From assembly GCA_002492295.1 (NCBI GenBank), contig DKYC01000132.1:12317-76316 (forward strand): a stretch of DNA of 64,000 nt, given 5' to 3'. The notes under the pieces were generated by a model that did not search any database, was not told where the DNA came from, and saw only the letters and a list, made by a program, of their open reading frames with translations. This document shows positions 33,984-42,956 of the stretch, in pieces (the stretch's first letter is position 1; every line of letters begins with the position of its first letter). The stretch is from Lachnospiraceae bacterium UBA7110. GTDB lineage: Bacteria; Bacillota; Clostridia; Lachnospirales; Lachnospiraceae. The translations under genes and the position numbers were made by a program.

Positions 33984-35285
33984 ATGCAAATCAGAATGTT
34001 TACAGATAATAATATGAATATAACGCTTGGCAGTGCGGCGCAGGAGAAACGTCAGCATGTGCAGACGCAGAACGGACCTTTTGACGGACCGCAGTGCAGG
34101 GTTACGATTTCAAAAGAGGGAAGAAGGCTCAGTGAGCAGTCAGACGGACATGCACAAAAGAGTGTACAGTTACTGAAAGCTGAGAGGATGATGCGGCAGG
34201 AGGCGGATGAAAAAGAGCTGTCAGAGGCAACGCAGAGTGAATATTACGACTTGATTAAGGAAATAGATAAGACTATAAAATCAATGAGAAACTCCAATAT
34301 GGCAGGGGAGGATTTGGAAACCATCCAAAAAAAGCAGGACGCAATCCGCGCTATAAGCGAGCAGAAACAAAAGCAGCAGGAGGAAAATCAAAAGAGGGCA
34401 AAAGAGGCACAGCGGATGGCAATGCAGTCGTCGGAAATGCAGGATGAGATTGATCAGGGGAACCGAGATTTGCTGATTATGCTAAAGAGCATTGAGGAGT
34501 CTGAGAAAGCGGAAGAAGAGCGTGAGGGCACAAAATCAGGCGATGACGGCGGTAGTGATACAATCGCGGATTCGGCAACACAGTTTGCGGCTTCTTCGAG
34601 AAAGCGCGAATTGGATGTAGTGGGTATCATTAATCAGTTGAGTGAGGACGGATACAGCTATCTTGCCCGTGCAGATGAGATTGCTCAGAAGGTATTGGAT
34701 GAGGCGAAAAGCTTAAAAGAGCTGCTTCATGACGAGAATACTTCAGATGCGGAAAAAAGGGAAGCTGTAATGAGCTATGGCTTGAAAATGGCGCCAAAAG
34801 CATCTGCCGAATTGGAAATCCTGCTAGGCAGGGGCCACTCCGAGGAAGAAAAGGAAGAGGCATTAAACAGATACCGTAGTATGATTGTATCAGACAGCGA
34901 TTATGCCGATTACCGACGGCGCGGTCAGCAGATGATCAGGGATGCCAAGGAGTGTAAAAGCGAGCACATAAAAGCCAATCCGCTTCAGGGTATGGAGGAG
35001 ACGAGGGACAGCATGATCCAGTCGGCTGTGGATGCTGCTTTCAACGAGGCTTCACAGGGCAGGCTTGACGAGGATTCGCAGAAGCTTAAAGATGAGGTAA
35101 AGGATTTAATTGATGAGCGCAACGATATAGACCATGTAGATTCCGAGGAGAAAAAGGACGAGGAGGAAGAAAAGGAAATCGGGGATTTGCTTGAGCCGAA
35201 GGAGGAGACGGAAAATACCGATAAGAACCCTGATGAGGCTGACGAAGAAAAGTCCGGGGAAAAAATAATTGTGACACAAGGATAG
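33984..35285 (+). CDS. Unrecognised coiled-coil protein under a sigma-D-type promoter
   Basis: A 433-residue cytoplasmic protein with no signal peptide or membrane segment. The N-terminal 50 residues (QIRMFTDNNMNITLGSAAQEK, VTISKEGRRLSEQ) are followed by long charged helices (about 55-180, rich in Q/E/K), a less charged helical middle with the phrase NQLSEDGYSYLARADEIAQ (about 210-330), and a very acidic tail. No family is recognised. The start follows GAGGAGGG. It forms a pair with the next gene (28-bp gap). A flagellar-type promoter suggests a motility-linked or chemotaxis-linked role (inference). Confidence 0.75.
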   Translation: MQIRMFTDNNMNITLGSAAQEKRQHVQTQNGPFDGPQCRVTISKEGRRLSEQSDGHAQKSVQLLKAERMMRQEADEKELSEATQSEYYDLIKEIDKTIKSMRNSNMAGEDLETIQKKQDAIRAISEQKQKQQEENQKRAKEAQRMAMQSSEMQDEIDQGNRDLLIMLKSIEESEKAEEEREGTKSGDDGGSDTIADSATQFAASSRKRELDVVGIINQLSEDGYSYLARADEIAQKVLDEAKSLKELLHDENTSDAEKREAVMSYGLKMAPKASAELEILLGRGHSEEEKEEALNRYRSMIVSDSDYADYRRRGQQMIRDAKECKSEHIKANPLQGMEETRDSMIQSAVDAAFNEASQGRLDEDSQKLKDEVKDLIDERNDIDHVDSEEKKDEEEEKEIGDLLEPKEETENTDKNPDEADEEKSGEKIIVTQG

Positions 35286-35313
35286 TGGAAGCGTTTCAAA
35301 AGGATGTGATTTT

Positions 35314-35898
35314 ATGAAAGTCGGGGAAGCAACAAAGCTGTATCGGGCGCAGCGGGCAGCCATTATTGATCGGCGCAGAAAACTCGTCAAAAAGAAGGAG
35401 GAGGCTGACAGGAAGGTCAGGACTGCTTTTGATCCGGAGAAAAAGGAGATTTATGCGAATGGGGCGGCAACCTTGGAGCTTACGATTGGAGCGCTGAATG
35501 AAAAGTTTGATGAGAATCAGGAGGTGCTTGACAGGCTGACAGAACAATATGTATCTGTTTTTAATGCGGAGGTTTCCAAACAGCAGAAGGATGCGATGCA
35601 GGATGCCGCTGTGGAGATGAGCAGGATTTTGGAGACGGCAAGGCGCATCGGTAAGGGTGCAAGGGTTCCAGCTTCCGATGAAAAAAAGGTGATGGAATAT
35701 AGCATGGAGCTGTATCTTGCTGCAAAGAATCTTGCGATGCTCAACAAAATGAACCGGAAAAAGAAGGAAAAGTATGATTCCCTATGGGATGACGAGGAAG
35801 AAAAGCAGGAGTATGATCCGGAAGGCAAGGCAGAGAATGCAGAGACTTCCGTTGAGGCACCGGAAGAGCTTGGAGACCTTGGTCTGATACAGGAATAA
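35314..35898 (+). CDS. Unrecognised helical protein, second gene of the sigma-D-type pair
   Basis: A 194-residue basic-then-acidic helical protein. Residues 1-120 are predicted coiled coil (LYRAQRAAIIDRRRKLVKKK, ALNEKFDENQEVLDRLTEQY). Residues 120-160 contain RRIGKGARVPASDEKKVMEY, and the tail is acidic (DDEEEKQEYDPEGK). No membrane segment or known motif is seen. It is co-directional with the gene at 33984, without a terminator between them, and probably functions with it. Confidence 0.75.
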   Translation: MKVGEATKLYRAQRAAIIDRRRKLVKKKEEADRKVRTAFDPEKKEIYANGAATLELTIGALNEKFDENQEVLDRLTEQYVSVFNAEVSKQQKDAMQDAAVEMSRILETARRIGKGARVPASDEKKVMEYSMELYLAAKNLAMLNKMNRKKKEKYDSLWDDEEEKQEYDPEGKAENAETSVEAPEELGDLGLIQE

Positions 35899-36000
35899 CA
35901 AATGTTATTAAATACGTAACGAAAAATATACAAAGAATATGGACAGGCAGTTTTTATAAAGTGAAACGACAAGAAAGCTGCGGTCAAATGGAGGTTTATT

Positions 36001-36312
36001 ATGGTAAAGAAAATCGAAGATAACAATATGAGTGAAGCCTTGGAAAGCAGCCTTGCACTGGTTGATTTTTCCGCGACATGGTGCGGCCCGTGTAAGATGC
36101 TTGCGCCCGTGCTTGAGGAAATATCCGAGGAGTTTACGGGAAAGCTTGCCTTTTTCAATGCGGATGTCGATGCGAATGACGCGCTTGCGTTAAAGTATGG
36201 CATTCAGAATATCCCCGCGCTTGTTATTTTTAAAAATGGCGAGATTGCCGGCAGGAGCGTAGGATTCCAGTCAAAGGAGAAGCTGAAGGCGTTTATCAAT
36301 GAGCATATGTAA
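36001..36312 (+). CDS. trxA: Thioredoxin
   Basis: A complete 103-residue thioredoxin with the redox site ATWCGPCKMLAP, the cis-Pro in YGIQNIPALVIFKNGE, and a C-terminal helix. It reduces protein disulfides in the cytoplasm, normally with thioredoxin reductase, which is not in this window. ATGGAGG precedes the ATG. It lies about 100 bp after the coiled-coil pair and is followed by a terminator-like hairpin. Confidence 0.95.
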   Translation: MVKKIEDNNMSEALESSLALVDFSATWCGPCKMLAPVLEEISEEFTGKLAFFNADVDANDALALKYGIQNIPALVIFKNGEIAGRSVGFQSKEKLKAFINEHM

Positions 36313-36352
36313 GCCGTGGAAATAGAAGACGATACTGTAAAAGGTGCGAAAA

Positions 36353-36390
36353 GAAAGGTATATCCTGTCAGGGATGTATCTTTTTTTATC
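36353..36390 (+). terminator. Likely terminator of trxA
   Basis: AAAGGTATATCC can pair, with G-U pairs, with GGGATGTATCTTT around a short loop, followed by TTTTTTT. Confidence 0.65.
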
Positions 36391-36469
36391 CGGTAAAATG
36401 CGGTTGCAAAAGACCTTGGCATCCGGTCTGCAAAGGACAAAATTTTAGGGTGTAAAAATGATGGAAATC

Positions 36470-36478
36470 TGTTATAAT
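36470..36478 (+). promoter_or_regulatory. Extended -10 promoter element of pncB
   Basis: TGTTATAAT is a consensus extended -10 (TG-N-TATAAT). The -35 region (TGTAAA, 36451-36456) is weak. The predicted start is about 70 bp before pncB. Confidence 0.55.
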
Positions 36479-36552
36479 CAGAATGAAGGTATTTTGCAGG
36501 CATAAAAATTGTAAAAAGGGTATTGAATGATAACGGAAAGGAAATAGAAAGA

Positions 36553-38037
36553 ATGATGAAACAGGCGGATAAAAGAAACCTTACAATGGTAATGGATTTG
36601 TACGAGCTTACGATGGCGAATGGCTATTTCAATGACGGTGACATGGAATCACGGGTGGCGTTCGACGTGTTTTACAGAAAGAATCCCGACAGAGGCGGTT
36701 TTACGATTTTTGCCGGACTTGAGCAGATTGTGGAGTATATTGAAAACCTTCACTTTTCAGAGGAAGACGTTGCATACCTGCGCTCCCTGAATACTTTTAC
36801 GGACGCGTTTTTGGACTATTTAAAGGATTTTACGTTTCACGGAGATATTTATTCCTTTCCGGAGGGCACCATCATGTACCCAAATGAACCGATTATGACG
36901 GTAGTAGCGCCCCTGATTGATGCGCAGATAGTCGAGACGGCAATTTTGGCACAGGTCAATCACCAGTCGCTTGTGGCGACAAAGACGGCGCGTATTGTGA
37001 AAGCGGCGGCAGGAAAGCTGGTGTCGGATTTTGGCGCAAGGCGCGCACACAATATGGATGCCGCGGTATACGGCGCAAGGGCGTCCTACATAGGCGGTGC
37101 GGCAGGAACTGCGACCGTGCTTGCGGGACAGATGTTTGGCATTCCGGTGAGCGGGACAATGGCACATAGCTGGGTGATGTATTATCAGGATGAGTTCGAG
37201 GCGTTCAAAAATTATGCCGTAAACTATCCCGACAATACCGTGCTTTTGGTGGATACTTACGATACCATGCAGTCGGGCATTCCGAATGCAATCCGCGTAG
37301 CGCATGAAATTCTGGAGCCGATGGGGAAGCGTCTTAAGGGCATCCGTATCGACAGCGGCGATCTCGCGTACCAGTCAATCAAGGTACGCCAAATGCTCGA
37401 TGAGGCAGGGCTTGACGACTGTAAAATTATCGTGTCAAACAGTCTGGACGAGCATACAATCTCTTCCTTGAACACGCAAAAGGCATGTATTGACAGCTAT
37501 GGCGTGGGCGAGCGTCTGATTACGGGCGCGACAAGCGATTATTCGGATGACACGCTTGCACTTTTGGGGGCGGTTTATAAAATTGCGGCGGTTGAGGAAA
37601 ATGGCACATTTGTACCGCGCATTAAGATTTCGGGAACCGTGGAAAAAATCACGAACCCGGGACTGAAAAAAGTATACCGGATTTATGACCAAAAAGGAAA
37701 GGCAAAAGCAGACCTGATTGCAAAAGCCGATGAGGAAATTGACTTAAGTAAAGATTTCCGGTTTGTGGATCCGCAGATGCCCTGGCGTAATCTTAAATTT
37801 ACCAACTGTACCGCAAAATCTTTGCAGATTAAAGTGTTTGAAAACGGTAAGAGAGTGTACGAGCTTCCGGCACTGGAACAAATCCGCGACTATGTGAAGA
37901 AGCAGCTGAGCGAGGAAATATGGGAAGAGGAACAGCGCTTTATCAACCCCCATGTACATTATATGGATATGACGCCGGACTATTATGAGCTTAAAATGAG
38001 TCTGCTCCATGAAAAAGGAATGACGGGAGAAAAATAA
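36553..38037 (+). CDS. pncB: Nicotinate phosphoribosyltransferase
   Basis: A 494-residue enzyme of NAD salvage making nicotinate mononucleotide from nicotinate and PRPP. Family marks include MVMDLYELTMANGYF, FTIFAGLEQ, SDFGARRAHNMDAAVYGARASYIGG with the phosphorylatable-type histidine region GTMAHSWVMYY, and GIRIDSGDLAYQS. The start follows AAAGGAAATAG; an in-frame TTG at 36523 is less likely. Full length for the family (about 480-500). Confidence 0.95.
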   Translation: MMKQADKRNLTMVMDLYELTMANGYFNDGDMESRVAFDVFYRKNPDRGGFTIFAGLEQIVEYIENLHFSEEDVAYLRSLNTFTDAFLDYLKDFTFHGDIYSFPEGTIMYPNEPIMTVVAPLIDAQIVETAILAQVNHQSLVATKTARIVKAAAGKLVSDFGARRAHNMDAAVYGARASYIGGAAGTATVLAGQMFGIPVSGTMAHSWVMYYQDEFEAFKNYAVNYPDNTVLLVDTYDTMQSGIPNAIRVAHEILEPMGKRLKGIRIDSGDLAYQSIKVRQMLDEAGLDDCKIIVSNSLDEHTISSLNTQKACIDSYGVGERLITGATSDYSDDTLALLGAVYKIAAVEENGTFVPRIKISGTVEKITNPGLKKVYRIYDQKGKAKADLIAKADEEIDLSKDFRFVDPQMPWRNLKFTNCTAKSLQIKVFENGKRVYELPALEQIRDYVKKQLSEEIWEEEQRFINPHVHYMDMTPDYYELKMSLLHEKGMTGEK

Positions 38038-38180
38038 CGGCAGCAACTGTCTGCCAGGAAACAGAATGCGCCTGCATATATGCATAAATGCAAATATTGC
38101 AGAAAAATGAAACTTTTGCCCAATAAAGCAATAGCTGTATAAGTACTGAAAATACAGTATAGTATCACGTGTTATTTGAA

Positions 38181-38303
38181 ATGAGAGGGAAAATGGAAAA
38201 ATCAAGTTTGAAAATGCAGGAAAAATTTCACATACGGAAACGGATGACCGGCACAACCATTATAAATATCACACGTTACGAAAAAATGTTACAGATGAAA
38301 TAA
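38181..38303 (+). CDS. Possible 40-residue basic peptide
   Basis: An open frame (ATG at 38181, or 38193 after GAGAGGG) encodes a Lys/Arg/Met-rich peptide with HIRKRMTGTTIINITRYEK. TTGCCC...TATAAG with 16-bp spacing lies upstream near 38116-38143, and a terminator follows at 38361. The frame is too short to separate from chance. The rest of the 490-bp gap before the integrase is AT-rich with no other gene. Confidence 0.25.
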   Translation: MRGKMEKSSLKMQEKFHIRKRMTGTTIINITRYEKMLQMK

Positions 38304-38360
38304 ACTAGAACACATTAAAATAAAATACGTTATTTTAAAACCTTATAAAGAAGAAAACGG

Positions 38361-38390
38361 AAAAGGGCTGCACCGAATAGCAGCTCTTTT
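38361..38390 (+). terminator. Intrinsic terminator upstream of the integrase
   Basis: AAAAGGGCTGC pairs with GCAGCTCTTTT around an 8-nt loop and continues in TTTTTT. It is 324 bp from the pncB stop, so it probably ends a separate small transcript or pncB read-through. Confidence 0.8.
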
Positions 38391-38529
38391 TTCATCATAA
38401 AACATGGACGCCCAAAGGAAACTTGTCAGCAAGTTCAACTTTATTGTAAAAAAAGAGAGATAAAAACTATTATGGTCATATTTTGGTAATTGACAGTGTG
38501 ACTTTGTGAAAAGAAAGGAAAGTTGATTT

Positions 38530-39633
38530 ATGGCAAGACACGGTGAAAACATAAGGAAAAGGAAAGACGGACGTTGGGAGGGGCGCTATTCTGTATACAG
38601 TGCAGAAAAAGGAAAAAGGGTTTATTATTCCGTATATGGAAAAAATTATGAAGAGGTACAGCAAAAAATGACTGCGAAGAAAAATTTGATAAAGGATCAA
38701 ATTGAAAAAGATGGAACCGAAATTGCCTTTGCGGAAGCGGCACAGGGCTGGCTCGCGCAGATTAAGGAAAAAAGAAAGCCCTCTACTTATATAAAGTACA
38801 GTCTTGTTTATCAGAAATACGTTGAAGAACGATTTGAAGATGCCGCACTGGACCAAATGACAGATTCCTTTGTGCGGGAAAGGCTGTCTGATGCATCATC
38901 GGACAGTGTACGCAAAAGCGTTTACAGTGTATTAAAACAGATTCTGAAATATGCATCTGTCCATTACTCCCTGATGATAACCCCCTTGGGAAATCCTGAT
39001 TCCGAATACCATAACAAGCCCGTAAAGGTACTTTCGAGGGGGGAGCAGAGGCTGCTGATACCGGTTCTTTACTGTAAGATGAATTTGTTTAAAATGGCAG
39101 TACTGCTGGTATTGCTTACAGGCTTGAGGCTTGGCGAATTATGTGCACTCAAATGGACGGATATCGATTTTGAAAATAAAATTCTTGCAGTGAACCGGAC
39201 GGTACAGCGGCTTTATGCCGAAGGCTACCGGACAAAAACAATTCTTATGGAAACAGCTCCTAAAAGTGAACACTCCATAAGGGAGATACCGCTGTCTGCC
39301 ATGCTGTCTGAGCTGCTCGCAAAATTCCAAAACGGAAAGGAATATATATTCGGCGGCAATAAACCAATGGAGCCAAGGACAATGCAGTATCATTTCAAGG
39401 GGATATTAAAAGAGGCAGGTCTGCCTGATATGAACTTTCATATCCTGCGTCATACATTTTCCACAAACTGTATCGAGGACGGCATGGATGTGAAAAGCCT
39501 GAGTGAAATGCTGGGTCATTCGGATGTGCAGATTACACTGAACCGGTATGTGCATCCTTCTATGGACACGAAGCGTAAATATATGGACAGTCTGTCAGAA
39601 TTTTACGGTCAGATTTACGGTCAGGTCGGATAA
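38530..39633 (+). CDS. Tyrosine recombinase / phage-type integrase
   Basis: A 367-residue integrase with an N-terminal arm-binding domain (RKRKDGRWEGRYSVYS), a SAM-like core-binding domain (about 65-150), and a catalytic domain with Arg in LLTGLRLGELCALKW, the HILRHTFSTN box, LGHSDVQITLNRY, and the nucleophile Tyr in RYVHP. All catalytic residues seem present. AAAGGAAAG precedes the ATG. No excisionase, phage or conjugation genes adjoin it, and I found no att repeats. It is either a lone domesticated recombinase or the relic of a lost element. Confidence 0.93.
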   Translation: MARHGENIRKRKDGRWEGRYSVYSAEKGKRVYYSVYGKNYEEVQQKMTAKKNLIKDQIEKDGTEIAFAEAAQGWLAQIKEKRKPSTYIKYSLVYQKYVEERFEDAALDQMTDSFVRERLSDASSDSVRKSVYSVLKQILKYASVHYSLMITPLGNPDSEYHNKPVKVLSRGEQRLLIPVLYCKMNLFKMAVLLVLLTGLRLGELCALKWTDIDFENKILAVNRTVQRLYAEGYRTKTILMETAPKSEHSIREIPLSAMLSELLAKFQNGKEYIFGGNKPMEPRTMQYHFKGILKEAGLPDMNFHILRHTFSTNCIEDGMDVKSLSEMLGHSDVQITLNRYVHPSMDTKRKYMDSLSEFYGQIYGQVG

Positions 39634-39711
39634 TGGAAGCCTTTGCCTATTCTTTTTGTGTGCAAAAACGCCGTCGCAAAAGCTAAAATTTGTAAAAAAA
39701 GTATACACAAA

Positions 39712-39740
39712 TTGACAAATAATTGAGCGGTACTTATACT
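39712..39740 (+). promoter_or_regulatory. Strong sigma-A promoter of the LacI-type regulator
   Basis: TTGACA at 39712-39717, 17-bp spacer, TATACT at 39735-39740, giving an unusually long leader of about 137 nt. Inside the leader at 39794-39808 is TAATTTCTGAAAATT, 13 of 15 matches to the CodY consensus AATTTTCWGAAAATT. Confidence 0.8.
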
Positions 39741-39810
39741 ATAAAGAGAAGCAATCAATGATATAATGTCTATAATTACCAAAATATTATCACTAATTTC
39801 TGAAAATTTT

Positions 39811-39856
39811 ACCGCTTTAGAAGGAATACCAAAAAAATGCATGCAAATAAAGCGGT
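39811..39856 (+). promoter_or_regulatory. Long-range hairpin in the lacI-type leader
   Basis: ACCGCTTTA (39811-39819) and TAAAGCGGT (39848-39856) are perfect 9-bp complements separated by 28 nt, ending 8 bases before the ribosome site GAAAGGAG. It could be an operator for the regulator itself or an RNA hairpin. Confidence 0.5.
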
Positions 39857-39884
39857 CAGAGAGGAAAGGAGCTGCAGGCTACAG

Positions 39885-40898
39885 ATGAAAAAAGTGACAA
39901 TACAGGATATTGCGGCACAGATGGGCTTAAGCCGCAATACGGTTGCAAAGGCACTCAACGGAGGTCTTGTTTCCCCGCAGACGAAACAGGCGGTGGTGCA
40001 GAAGGCGTGGCAGATGGGATATGCAAAGCTGGACGAAAACCTGTTGGAGGAAGTCAGGAGCATTCACAGAAAAGTTAACACCGGCACGATTTTGGTGCTG
40101 TTTAACCATATGCAGTCCGTTTTTTGGACGAGGGCGCTTGCCGGAATCAGCAGTGCGGTAAATGACGAGGGCTACCGTATGCAGCTGCACGTTGTCGATG
40201 AAAACGATAAGGATGGCAGCGAAACGCTGCGGCTGATAGCTGATGACGTGAAGGGAATTATTTTTCTTTGTATTTTTCCGATTAAATTTGTAAAAGGCGT
40301 CAGCAGGGTAAAGCTTCCGATGACGTTTTTCAATACCCCCGTCAATGCGCAGGAATATATTGAGCTTGGCGATATTGTAAATATGGAAGGCTTTTATTCC
40401 ATGAACCGCCTGACGAATTATATTATTTCACAGAAGGGTTGCCAGCGGCTGGGATACATCGGCTATGCGGAAGGTTCGCGCATGATACAGGCAAGGTACC
40501 TTGGTTTTCTGAATGCCTGCAACCAAAACAGGATACAGCTTGACGCAAAAATCCAGTACACACATCCGCTTGGTCAGGATAGCTTCAGCTATGCAGTGGT
40601 GGAGGAAATTATAAACAACATGCCCTATATCCCCGACGCAATTGTCTGTGAGGATGACGACGTGGCAAAGCATGTGTCGCTCGCGCTGCTCCAGCGGGAT
40701 GCGCAGGCGGTGAAAAATACGGTAATCACAGGATTTAACAATACACTTGAGTCTGATTTTTTCAAAAACGATATTGTTACGGTTGATGTGCGTATCGAGG
40801 AGATGGGCAGGAGGCTTGTAAAATCCGTGGTTGACAGGGTGAATAATCCCACGATTGATTTGGCGTTCCATACGCTTGCCACGTATCCGCGCTTTTAG
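39885..40898 (+). CDS. LacI family transcriptional regulator
   Basis: A 337-residue repressor with the LacI HTH and hinge (VTIQDIAAQMGLSRNTVAKALNG) at residues 2-50 and a periplasmic-binding-like effector domain (about 60-335; ILVLFNHMQSVFWTRALAGISSA, RLGYIGYAEGSRM, PDAIVCEDDDVA). The substrate is unknown; no sugar operon lies next to it, and it is followed by hprK. The ATG at 39885 is chosen because the HTH starts there; AAAGGAG lies 13 bp upstream. Confidence 0.88.
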   Translation: MKKVTIQDIAAQMGLSRNTVAKALNGGLVSPQTKQAVVQKAWQMGYAKLDENLLEEVRSIHRKVNTGTILVLFNHMQSVFWTRALAGISSAVNDEGYRMQLHVVDENDKDGSETLRLIADDVKGIIFLCIFPIKFVKGVSRVKLPMTFFNTPVNAQEYIELGDIVNMEGFYSMNRLTNYIISQKGCQRLGYIGYAEGSRMIQARYLGFLNACNQNRIQLDAKIQYTHPLGQDSFSYAVVEEIINNMPYIPDAIVCEDDDVAKHVSLALLQRDAQAVKNTVITGFNNTLESDFFKNDIVTVDVRIEEMGRRLVKSVVDRVNNPTIDLAFHTLATYPRF

Positions 40899-41024
40899 GT
40901 TTTGCGGAAGGGAGCACAACACGGCGTAACCTGAAAAAAGACATAGCACCTCTGACAATAATATGTTAGAATAAAGGCAAATGAATTTATATAGTTATAT
41001 ATAGAAAGAACGAGGAAAGTGAAC

Positions 41025-41963
41025 ATGTCAAGTGTAAGCATTGAACGCGTAATCGAAAAACTCAAGCTCACCAATCTCACTCCTGAGATTGACGTTTCGA
41101 GCATCAAAATCCACCAGCCGGATATTAACCGTCCTGCGCTCCAGCTTTCGGGGTATTTTGAACATTTTGAAGAAACAAGGCCGCAGATTATCGGTTTTGT
41201 GGAATACTCTTATATGGAGCACATCAGCGACGAGAAAAAAAGAGAGGTTTATCCGCGTGTCATTTCGGAAAAGACGCCGTGCATCATTTTTTGCAGAAAC
41301 CTGATGCCGGATCCTCTTTTTGTCGAATGTGCGATGAAAAACAATGTCCCTCTTCTAAAAACAAGCAAGCCGACATCGGCGTTTATGGCGGAGATTATCC
41401 GGTGGCTCAATGTTGAGCTTGCACCGTGCATTTCCGTGCATGGCGTGCTGGTCGATGTTTACGGCGAAGGTGTGCTGATTACGGGCGAGAGCGGCATCGG
41501 TAAAAGCGAGGCTGCGCTGGAGCTGATTAAGCGAGGACACAGACTGGTGTCGGACGACGTGGTGGAAATCAGGAAAGTGAGTGATGATACGCTGGTCGGA
41601 AAAGCGCCTGACATCACAAGGCATTTTATCGAGCTGCGCGGTATCGGTATCATAGATGTAAAGACGCTTTATGGTGTGCAGAGCGTTATGGACACCACAA
41701 ACATTAACCTTGTCATACGTCTGGAGGACTGGGACAAAGAGAAAAATTACGACCGTCTTGGTCTTGAGGAAAACTATACGGAATATCTTGGAAATAAGGT
41801 GGTCTGCCACAACATCCCTATTAGACCGGGAAGAAACCTTGCGATTATCTGCGAGTCGGCAGCAGTCAACCACCGTCAGAAAAAGATGGGTTACAACGCG
41901 GCGCAGGAACTGTATCAGCGTGTGCAGAATTCACTGTCAAAGCCTAGGGAAGATGAAATGTAA
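41025..41963 (+). CDS. hprK: HPr kinase/phosphorylase
   Basis: A 312-residue bifunctional enzyme phosphorylating Ser46 of HPr, the sensor of carbon catabolite control in Firmicutes. The Walker A is GVLITGESGIGKSEAALELI, followed by the HPrK signature HRLVSDDVVEI and the C-terminal FIELRGIGIIDVKTLYG. The start at 41025 follows GAGGAAAG. It heads a co-directional run hprK-glk-murB-rapZ-whiA-dgk with short gaps. Confidence 0.96.
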   Translation: MSSVSIERVIEKLKLTNLTPEIDVSSIKIHQPDINRPALQLSGYFEHFEETRPQIIGFVEYSYMEHISDEKKREVYPRVISEKTPCIIFCRNLMPDPLFVECAMKNNVPLLKTSKPTSAFMAEIIRWLNVELAPCISVHGVLVDVYGEGVLITGESGIGKSEAALELIKRGHRLVSDDVVEIRKVSDDTLVGKAPDITRHFIELRGIGIIDVKTLYGVQSVMDTTNINLVIRLEDWDKEKNYDRLGLEENYTEYLGNKVVCHNIPIRPGRNLAIICESAAVNHRQKKMGYNAAQELYQRVQNSLSKPREDEM

Positions 41964-41980
41964 AAAGGAGATTAAAGCGA

Positions 41981-42928
41981 ATGGGTAAGTATTGTTTTGG
42001 AGTAGATTTAGGTGGGACAACGGTAAAAATCGGACTTTTTTCGCCGAAAGGAGAGGTCCTTGAAAAATGGGAAATTCCTACGAGAACGGAGAATGGCGGA
42101 ACAAATATTCTCCCCGATATTGCGGACGCAGTGCAGGCAAAAATGAAGGAGCGTGGGATTGCGAGGGAAGAGGTTATCGGCGTAGGCATCGGCGTACCGG
42201 GACCGGTTGACGACGCGGGTATGGTCTACCGCGCAGTCAATGTTGGATGGGGTGTGTTTAACATCAACGAAACGCTGGGCGGTCTTCTTGGCGTTCCCGT
42301 AAAAGCGGGAAATGACGCCAATGTGGCGGCACTTGGCGAGATGTGGTGCGGCGGTGCAAAGGGCTATAAGGACATTGTGCTTGCAACACTCGGAACGGGT
42401 ATTGGCGGAGGAATTATTTCAAACGGAAAGATTGTCACGGGTTCAAGGGGGGCAGGCGGCGAAATCGGACATATGCATCTTGTGGATGACGAGCCGGACG
42501 CGTGCGGATGCGGTAATCACGGGTGCTTTGAACAGTATGGCTCCGCGAGCGGAATTGTGCGCCTTGCAAAGCGCAGACTTGCAGTGTCAAAGGAAGACAG
42601 TGTGCTAAGGAGTGCGCAGGAGCAGGATGCATTAAGCGCGAAGGCAGTGTTTGATGCGGTGAAGGAGGGCGATAAGGTTGCCTGTGAAATTGCGGAGGAG
42701 TTCGGCGCTTACCTTGGAAAGGGATTTGCCGTAATTGCAGCAGTTGTCAATCCGGAAGTGTTTGTGATTGGCGGCGGAGTGTCGAAGGCAGGCGAAATTT
42801 TGTTCGACTATATCGCAAAGAATTATGAAAAATATGCTTTCCATGCCTGCCAGAACGTGACGTTTAAGCTTGCTACGCTTGGCAATGACGCAGGAATTTA
42901 CGGTGCGGCAAAGCTTGTGTTGGAATAA
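41981..42928 (+). CDS. glkA: ROK family glucokinase
   Basis: A 315-residue ROK kinase phosphorylating glucose to glucose 6-phosphate. The ATP motif is GVDLGGTTVKIGLF. The catalytic Asp lies in KAGNDANVAALGEMWCG. LATLGTGIGGGII and the ROK zinc motif CGCGNHGCFEQYGSASG are all present. AAGGAG precedes the ATG 17 bp after hprK. Its place next to hprK ties glucose phosphorylation to catabolite control. Confidence 0.93.
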   Translation: MGKYCFGVDLGGTTVKIGLFSPKGEVLEKWEIPTRTENGGTNILPDIADAVQAKMKERGIAREEVIGVGIGVPGPVDDAGMVYRAVNVGWGVFNINETLGGLLGVPVKAGNDANVAALGEMWCGGAKGYKDIVLATLGTGIGGGIISNGKIVTGSRGAGGEIGHMHLVDDEPDACGCGNHGCFEQYGSASGIVRLAKRRLAVSKEDSVLRSAQEQDALSAKAVFDAVKEGDKVACEIAEEFGAYLGKGFAVIAAVVNPEVFVIGGGVSKAGEILFDYIAKNYEKYAFHACQNVTFKLATLGNDAGIYGAAKLVLE

Positions 42929-42956
42929 TAATAAATGATTGCAGAGGTTGGATTTG

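Noticed and set aside
38038..39700. attL/attR repeats flanking the integrase
   Set aside because: I found no convincing direct repeat on both sides by eye, and no tRNA gene end that could serve as a target.
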